NCBI GenBank assembly: GCA_023678885.1
Contig: CM043006.1
Location: 8,707,948 to 8,771,947, forward strand
DNA: 64,000 nt
Direction: 5' to 3'
From: Pogostemon cablin
Lineage: Eukaryota; Streptophyta; Magnoliopsida; Lamiales; Lamiaceae
The first letter of the stretch is position 1, and the number at the start of each line of letters is the position of its first letter. A program made the translations under genes and the position numbers. Positions 57,881 to 64,000 of the stretch are shown here, in pieces. A model generated the notes under the pieces. That model did not search any database. It was given only the letters and a program-made list of their open reading frames with translations, and was not told the origin of the DNA.

Positions 57881-60800
57881 AAATGGATAAATTCGAAGGA
57901 TTTGATCGGTGTATTTATTTATGTGATTCTCTGCAATTTCAAATGGTTTTATCTTACTTATTGTTTACTAAAAGAAATATATTTACTAGTCCAAAATTAG
58001 ATGATAAGAAAAGAATCCTGGTTTTAATTCATACTGCTTAGGAAAATGTATGTGTTCTCACCAAGAATGTCCTCTAGTGTCTATTTAAGTCTCTAATGGA
58101 GAGTTGAGACGTTCATAGAAATATGATGGTCTTATGCGAATCTTCAGATACTTGAGTAAGTTAGAAAGGTAAAAGGTCATGGTTAACTTGATGAATGAAT
58201 TGAAAAAACTTGGAGTAGAAGTTTGAAGGTGAAACCTAGGTCAATTTTATTTTCTATAGTTTGCCTAAATGTTTTGAGCAAGTTCTGCCTGAAATACAAG
58301 TGATTGTATTCGATGGAAAACTTCTGACAAAATATGTGGCGAAGACAATCAATTTTCATCAAGATGTAAACAAGGTTAGTATCTCATTCAGTATTTGTAG
58401 AAGCATGATTAGTGATGGCATCTACTGACACGTTGTGTGTAGATACTGGAATCACTAAAAGTTTGAACTGATGATGAGATTATTGAGTATATGGATAAGC
58501 TACGAAAGTAGTGGCTGTTGCTGTGGGAGTTGTTTATTTATCTTCTGATATGAATAAACGTTTGATTATGTGAAATTGTCTTTATGCACATTTTCATATA
58601 AAGAATTTCATTTCAGTTTATCTGCATTTACTGATGGATACTCCATTTCATTTAAATGACATGGTCATAGTGATGAAGGATGGAGCTATAATCTGTTATG
58701 ATACGTTGGTAACAATTTGTACACTCTTAGATCATATTTATCCCACGGATGCAATAAATAGTAATTAATAACCCGTCTTCTAATCTAATAAGAGAAAGAA
58801 ACCTTCGAATATGAACCAAACATACTTTTAACATCTGAAACTTGGTCATGATTGCCTTTTAAGGCAAAGAGGTGTAGAGCCAAAGATATGTTGGAATTGG
58901 TTCATTTTCATTTATGCGGTTTTAAGATTATCCCTACGAGAGGTGGTTAGATATAAATTTGATGTACCGTAATTCTAAGTACTATGATTAATTTAAAAGC
59001 GCATGGCTCATACGGTGAAGGGTCATCGAAAATATATCAACTTATTACGATTTAATTGTGGTGGCGAGTACCTCTTGGGATAATTAAGGAGCTATATATC
59101 AAAGCTTGGGATTGAATCCCAAGATGTCAACACCGGGCAAACCCCAGTCGGTTGGTGTGGTGAAAAGAATGAATAGGACTCTTATGGAAGTGGTTAGATA
59201 GGTGATGAGTTATTCAGAATTACTAAATTCATTTTATAGGTATGCCCTAGAAACAACATGTTGTATTGATGATTGTTTGTTTGTGGGATATCCTAGAAAA
59301 ATGAAGGGTATTTTATTTGATAGTGCAAAAGATCAAAGGGTGATTGCTAACGCAAACACTAGATTTTTAGAAAAAGACTATGTAATAAATCACAAACCCA
59401 TGTACAAATTGTTCTAAAGGATGTAAGAGGGAAAAACACAAAGTATAGTACCAATTGTACAAGAGGATATATCACAAGTAAACTACATCGCGTGACACGT
59501 TTAATACACAATCGCGTGCAGCACTTTTTCGTAGTGGGAGGGTTGTTTTAAAACCTGAAAGATTTATGTTTTGGGAGAGTTGTAAGATTTGGTCCCTAGT
59601 AAACATGAAATCGGCTCATGATATGATGAAGCACTACAAGATAGAAATACAGAATCTTATTAAACTTGTAGTTATTTCTGAAATAGAATCTATGGATTCT
59701 GAATTAGATCTAGATGCTTGTAGAACCGCGAAATGGTGTGAAAGCCATTGGAAGTGGCTCTACAAAGTAAAAGAGGATCAGACGGTAGGTGATACTTTGA
59801 AACAAGGCTTGCTGCGTAAAGGTACACTTAGAAAGAAGGGTGAGTTCGAGTATAAGGAAACCTTTTTGCCGGTAGCTAAGTTTAAGTCAATCCGCCAGCT
59901 AAGTGTAAGCTTAAAATTATCCATTGATGGACTAAAGCAAGCTTCAAGATCTTGGAGCATCCATTTTGATTAGAAAATCTAGTGATATGGATTTATTCAA
60001 TGTGCGGATGTGTCTTGTGAGTGACATAAACATGGTGGTATTTATTACACTATACGTAGATGATATCTTGCTCATTGGAGATAATGAAAGAGTATTGTTG
60101 GTCGTATGGGTATGGTTCATAAAGTAGTATAAAATGAAGGACTTAAGAAGAAGCAAAACATATTCTTATGATCATGGTGATACGGATCACAAGATATGAT
60201 GTTATGCTTATCTCAAACTTTATAAAATGATACAATCCTTACTCATTTTAGCATGTGACTTTATCTAAGGAAATGTGTCTTATGACACAAAAGAAGATAA
60301 AGGTAATGAAGGCAGTTCCTTATGCTTCGGTGAATAAGGAAGTTTAATTTAAGGAATGCTATGCACGAGAATGGATATTTATTTTGCCATTAGCATGGTC
60401 AGTGGGTATCAAGGTAATCCGAAACAAGAATGTTGAACTGTTGTAAGACATATATTTATATGCCTAAAAAGATTTAGAAATAATATGTGGGCTCACCGGA
60501 CAGATTCATTGCTTCTTGTAGGTTACATAGATTTGGATTTTTTAAAATCAGATAGGGACGGCAGTAAATCCACCTCAAGTTTATGTGTTTAATTTGGAAA
60601 GTAGATCCATAATATGGAGGAGTGTTATATAGAAATATATTTCAGACTCCATCATGGTAAAATGATAATACTGGAACCTTGTGGTAGCCAAAGTATCTGT
60701 ATGGTTCTAGAAACTTCGTAATGGACTTAGATGTGATTCTGAGTTTGCCCAAATGTTATCACAATTTATTGTGATAATAATGGTGCAGTTGCAAACTTGA

Positions 60801-61015
60801 AGGAATAACGAGCCCATAAGGCAATTAAACATATTTTGAGCAAGTACCACCTGATATGAGAAATTGTATGATGAGGGGAAGGTTGTTGTCGCCAAGATTG
60901 CATCGAATGATAACCTAGTAAATCCTTTTATAAGGACTTTAAAGCGAAAGCTTTTGATGGTCATGTAGTGGGAGTGAGAATTAGATGTATGGCAGAAGAC
61001 ATGACAACATAGTCT
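57881..61015 (+). pseudogene. Decayed Copia gag-pol
   Basis: Plus-strand traces in order: gag near 57881-58380; protease loop TLCVDTGI (DTG kept) near 58430; integrase end SYSELLNSFYRYALETTCC near 59205 and YPRKMKGILFDSAKDQRV near 59290; RT start near 59650-59970 with SIDGLKQASRSWSIHFD; catalytic LYVDDILLIGDNERV near 60050-60095; RNase H traces near 60540-60960. Stops and frameshifts are frequent, more than in the Copia element at 21660, which fits an older copy. Confidence 0.8.
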
Positions 61016-61034
61016 TTTAATATAAGTGGGAGAT

Positions 61035-62393
61035 TGTTGGAATGTGTACTAAAAGTCTAGCTTTAGTATGAACAATGTTTTAACAATATTTGAAATGAGA
61101 ATAAGACCGCTTGCTTTAGTCCACTTACTTTATACTGTTGATAATACGTTTTGCGACAACACGCGGAAGATCATATTATCGATTTTCTTATAAAGTATAA
61201 ACAGATGCTCACAACTGAGATAGACGAGAACTATCTATCAGGATGGTTGTAGTGTGATTTGGTATAAGTTTGTCTTGACTATAAAATCACATTAGTATGT
61301 TTTGTGTTTATTGAATAGGACCGCTTGAGATCGTTCGACTTATACTGACTATATAGGAGAACATGATATCTGTTATTATGGATGTTCGTGCTTTTAATCC
61401 CTATATAATAACCTCGACACATAAGCCAATATGTATTTCTTTGATTAATCAATGGGTGAAATTTACATGTATTAAATCAACAAACTCAGTGAGTTGGGAA
61501 ATAGTGCTGTCTCTATGATGTGTTGTTGATTGTAGAAGGAATCCGTGTCCAATTAAATAGGTTGATGATGTCCCCTTGAGGAGGTCATAAGGATTATAAT
61601 GTAAATTCTGCAGGTGGATTTATTCCGGCATGATAATGAGGTTGAGTGGTACTACTCTCAGATGAGATATTAATTAATGAAGTTGTTAGTAACTTAATTA
61701 ATTAATTGGCATTGTATATCTTAATTATGGGGAGATTAATTGACTCATAATAAAAAGGATCCCATAACGTAATTTAACATTAGAGCGGCAGTGCAGTAAT
61801 TATATTTTAGTGGAATATATTATTATTATTGGATTTGAGTATAAGTTTTGGGCTAAACTTGGATGCTTAAGCCCAATGGATGCCCGACTTTAATTTTTTC
61901 TCCTGGTCCCTGTTGTAGCCCAAATATAAGCTACCTCATTAATCCGGAAACCCTAATCATTCATTATGTGCCTAAAATGTGATGTTGAGAGGGAGGATTA
62001 TAGATTGAGAGGGTCTTGAAGATCGTCGCCCACACGATGTCAAGATTAGGCTTGGGAATACAGCAGAAGATCGGAGAGATTATTTTCAACAACCTAATCG
62101 TCAAATTCCATAATTTTTTTTGACTTTATATGGAACTCAAAACTGGTAATGTGATACATGGATGGAAAGCCACTGAAGAGAGGATTGTTTTGGTGCAAAA
62201 AATCACCTAAATCGGAGATTGGATGAGGAAGTTATGCCCAAAGTCGTGACGTCGCGCAAGCTGCCAGCGAGAATTTTTTCTTCTTCAACATACCCTGGTG
62301 AAAGGTAATATGATTTTATGATCTTGCTTCCACTGATATAGAATCGTATGGAACCCTAACGGTTCACGTTAAAAAAATGATTGAACGCCAACA
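61035..62393 (+). repeat. 3' LTR of the plus-strand Copia element
   Basis: It runs TGTTGGAATGTGTACTAAAAG...GAACGCCAACA. A TATA-like TATAAG is at 61925-61930. The recurrent module lies at about 62150-62275, downstream of the TATA, so it would be in the transcribed part. Confidence 0.9.
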
Positions 62394-62398
62394 AATTC

Positions 62399-62845
62399 CC
62401 ACCTCATTCTCCAGCTATCAACCCGCAAACCATCTTTGTTGATTCCAATTCTGGATGAAAGCTAATATTTGGAAGATGGTTCAACTGAGGCATCTAAATA
62501 CAAAAGCAGCTGTTGTCTTAGAAATGGCTACTGTGCACAGAAATGTTTGTAAAGAAGGCGAGCGACTGAAGATGTTAGGAGAGTCGTGGCAAATTCACCG
62601 CTATAACACCCTCTTTTATAGCATGTCATTGGAAAAACAAAATCATCGAAATAGTAGAATTTAAGAAAATTGGAAAATCCTCCAAGTTTTGGAATACTGC
62701 AAAATTGTCCACATTTTCGAAAATTGAAAAATCCTCCATACAACAAAATTGTCCAAATTTATGAGACACTGGTAATGTTTTCCTGTCAAACTGAAGAGGT
62801 TGTCACTGAAGAATACGTATACATTCCTTGACTGTAAGAACATAT
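62399..62845 (+). pseudogene. NB-LRR (R1-like) leucine-rich-repeat fragment
   Basis: Short frames read NPQTIFVDSNSG, then after a frame change ANIWKMVQLRHLNTKAAVVL (the IWKM-QLRHL phrase is characteristic of R1/late-blight-type plant NB-LRR proteins). Further on, near 62780-62825, comes FPVKLKRLSLKNTYIP, another phrase of that family (FP--LK-L-L--T-IPW). NB-ARC and the N-terminal domain are not in the window. Such proteins are intracellular immune receptors. Frameshifts and loss of the remainder mean this piece is dead. The Copia element ends one base before its target copy. Confidence 0.55.
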
Positions 62846-62946
62846 CCAAAGTCACAATGATTGATGTTGATCGAGCTAAAGTATAATGTATTCATATGAA
62901 CATGTTGTTGATTGTGTTTTAAATTTTAAGTAGATGACCGCATTGC

Positions 62947-62947
<1 letters not shown>

Positions 62948-62980
<33 letters not shown>
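62948..62980. repeat. (TA)n microsatellite
   Basis: A run of about 15 TA units follows the NB-LRR remnant. Confidence 0.9.
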
Positions 62981-63029
62981 GAATATTTGATAAGTGCAAA
63001 TAGTTGTCGACAATTATTGCGAAAAGGTC

Positions 63030-63535
63030 GAAGTCTCAAATATCATCATTAGAATACTTTATTTTAGAAATGTAGACAAAAGTTATAAAATTTAATTTCT
63101 TGGAAGTGCAGAATTTTTTAACCCAAATATCATCATTTAGAATATTCTACTTTGGAAATATTGACAAAAGTTACCATTTCAATTTTTTTTTAAAACCAAA
63201 TATCGCCATTTATAATATTCTACTTTGGAAAGTTACCATTTTAATTTCTTGAAAATCTTAGTTTCATTGTGTAAAATCTATCATCATTCACTACTATATT
63301 GACAAAAGTTATCATTTTAATTTTTTCGAAATTTTAGTTTATTCATAAGTGTGTAAAATCTATCATCCATCATTCACTATATTATATAATGTAAACGTGG
63401 GTGATTGAGATATTTATTGAAATAATGAGTAAAAAAAAGTTGAATCCAAATATCAACATTTGAATACTCTATTTTGGAAATGTCAACTAAAGTTACAGAG
63501 AGTTCTTTGAAAATCTTAATTTCATTAATAGTGTA
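63030..63535. repeat. Degenerate tandem repeat, about 70-90 bp unit
   Basis: Four to five units share 'aaatatcatcatt', 'gaatactctattttggaaat', 'gacaaaagttaccattt' and 'taatttcttgaaaatcttag'. Units begin near 63035, 63121, 63195, 63290 and 63443. No function is proposed. Confidence 0.7.
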
Positions 63536-64000
63536 CATCTGGATGTTAATGCGACAGTAAGTGCTGAAAAGAAGTTCATGTAATATAGATTTAAAAATGT
63601 TACTCCCTTTATTTGGATTAACATTATTTCATATGTTAAAATAATTAAGTTGAGTAAAATTTTAGCAATATTTAGTAAAATAATTAATGAAGAAAACTAA
63701 ATAAATTAAAAAAATTATTAATAATTGTAGTATAAATATTTTAAATATAATGAAATTATATTATAAAATATATATATTTTTAACATCAGGTCATATTAAG
63801 GATTTTTTATTTTTGGGTAAATCTGAAAGATTTTTTTTTGGTAAATCAGATATTATTATAGAATTATTTAAATTCAATTTGTGGAATAAGAAATTGGTAA
63901 AAATACCTGGAGAAAAAAAGTTAAGAGTAAATAAAAAAATAATTTTAATAAATTTTATACACAATATATTAACTAGTAAGTGAGGCACCTCATATGAGGT
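63536..64000. other. AT-rich DNA to the window end
   Basis: A CTCCCTTTATTTGG-like sequence at 63603 could be one end of another Stowaway-type MITE whose partner is not visible. The window ends on the perfect palindrome ACCTCATATGAGGT (63987-64000). Confidence 0.4.

Larger units (their letters stand above)
39639..62393 (+). mobile_element. Ty1/Copia element, plus strand, with nested insertions
   Basis: The 5' LTR is 39639-40374 plus about 55516-56134, the internal region 56135-61034 and the 3' LTR 61035-62393. AATTC flanks it at 39634-39638 and 62394-62398. The primer site (TTGGTATTAGAGC) follows the 5' LTR at 56136, and AAGTGGGAGATTG precedes the 3' LTR. A Gypsy element (40375-55510) split the 5' LTR. 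Its internal region is badly decayed. Confidence 0.9.

Noticed and set aside
63987..64000. Perfect palindrome ACCTCATATGAGGT at the window end
   Set aside because: A single 14-bp palindrome cut off by the window edge. Nothing else supports a site.

Overview
The window looks like nuclear DNA of a flowering plant. It is AT-rich, has one intron-rich gene for a plant-type NIMA-related kinase, an NB-LRR remnant, and retrotransposons with plant-type primer sites and architecture. The R1-like (late-blight-resistance type) NB-LRR remnant hints at an asterid eudicot, but that is inference. All coordinates and motifs were read by eye; no database search or alignment was run.

Layout. (1) 1-7390: remains of Ty3/Gypsy-like elements (a minus-strand LTR, a plus-strand 3' internal end with the start of its LTR) and a minus-strand LINE split by a solo LTR. 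(2) 7391-16740: the only apparently intact host gene, a 14-coding-exon NEK kinase on the minus strand (CDS 12384 to 8617, 597 aa). It is flanked by dispersed AT-rich repeats, a cluster of small terminal-inverted-repeat elements (MITEs) and a SINE-like insertion with a 12-bp target duplication. (3) 16741-20806: AT-rich DNA with a tandem repeat and a weak ARM-like coding remnant. (4) 20807-38780: one minus-strand LINE bounded by a perfect 14-bp target-site duplication. Inserted into it are a nearly full Ty1/Copia element (21660-29615, TSD GTTGT), a truncated Copia element fused to a Gypsy LTR stub, and a solo Copia LTR. (5) 39639-62393: a three-level nest. A plus-strand Copia element (TSD AATTC) carries, inside its 5' LTR, a pol-less Athila/Tat-like Gypsy element (40375-55510), whose 3' LTR is split by a minus-strand Copia element (47195-55087, TSD ATTAT). 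(6) 62394-64000: a broken R1-like NB-LRR fragment, a TA microsatellite and degenerate tandem repeats.

Apart from the kinase there is no evidence of a working gene set or of a new enzymatic system. The most unusual signal is a module of roughly 100-150 bp, with a core like GGATGAGGAAGTTATGCCC. It recurs in the LTRs of both Gypsy-like and Copia-like families, twice per Gypsy LTR and once in some Copia LTRs but absent from others. Two other short motifs also recur in unexpected places: GGTTCGACC-type repeats and GCACGAGTCGTGC-type palindromes.
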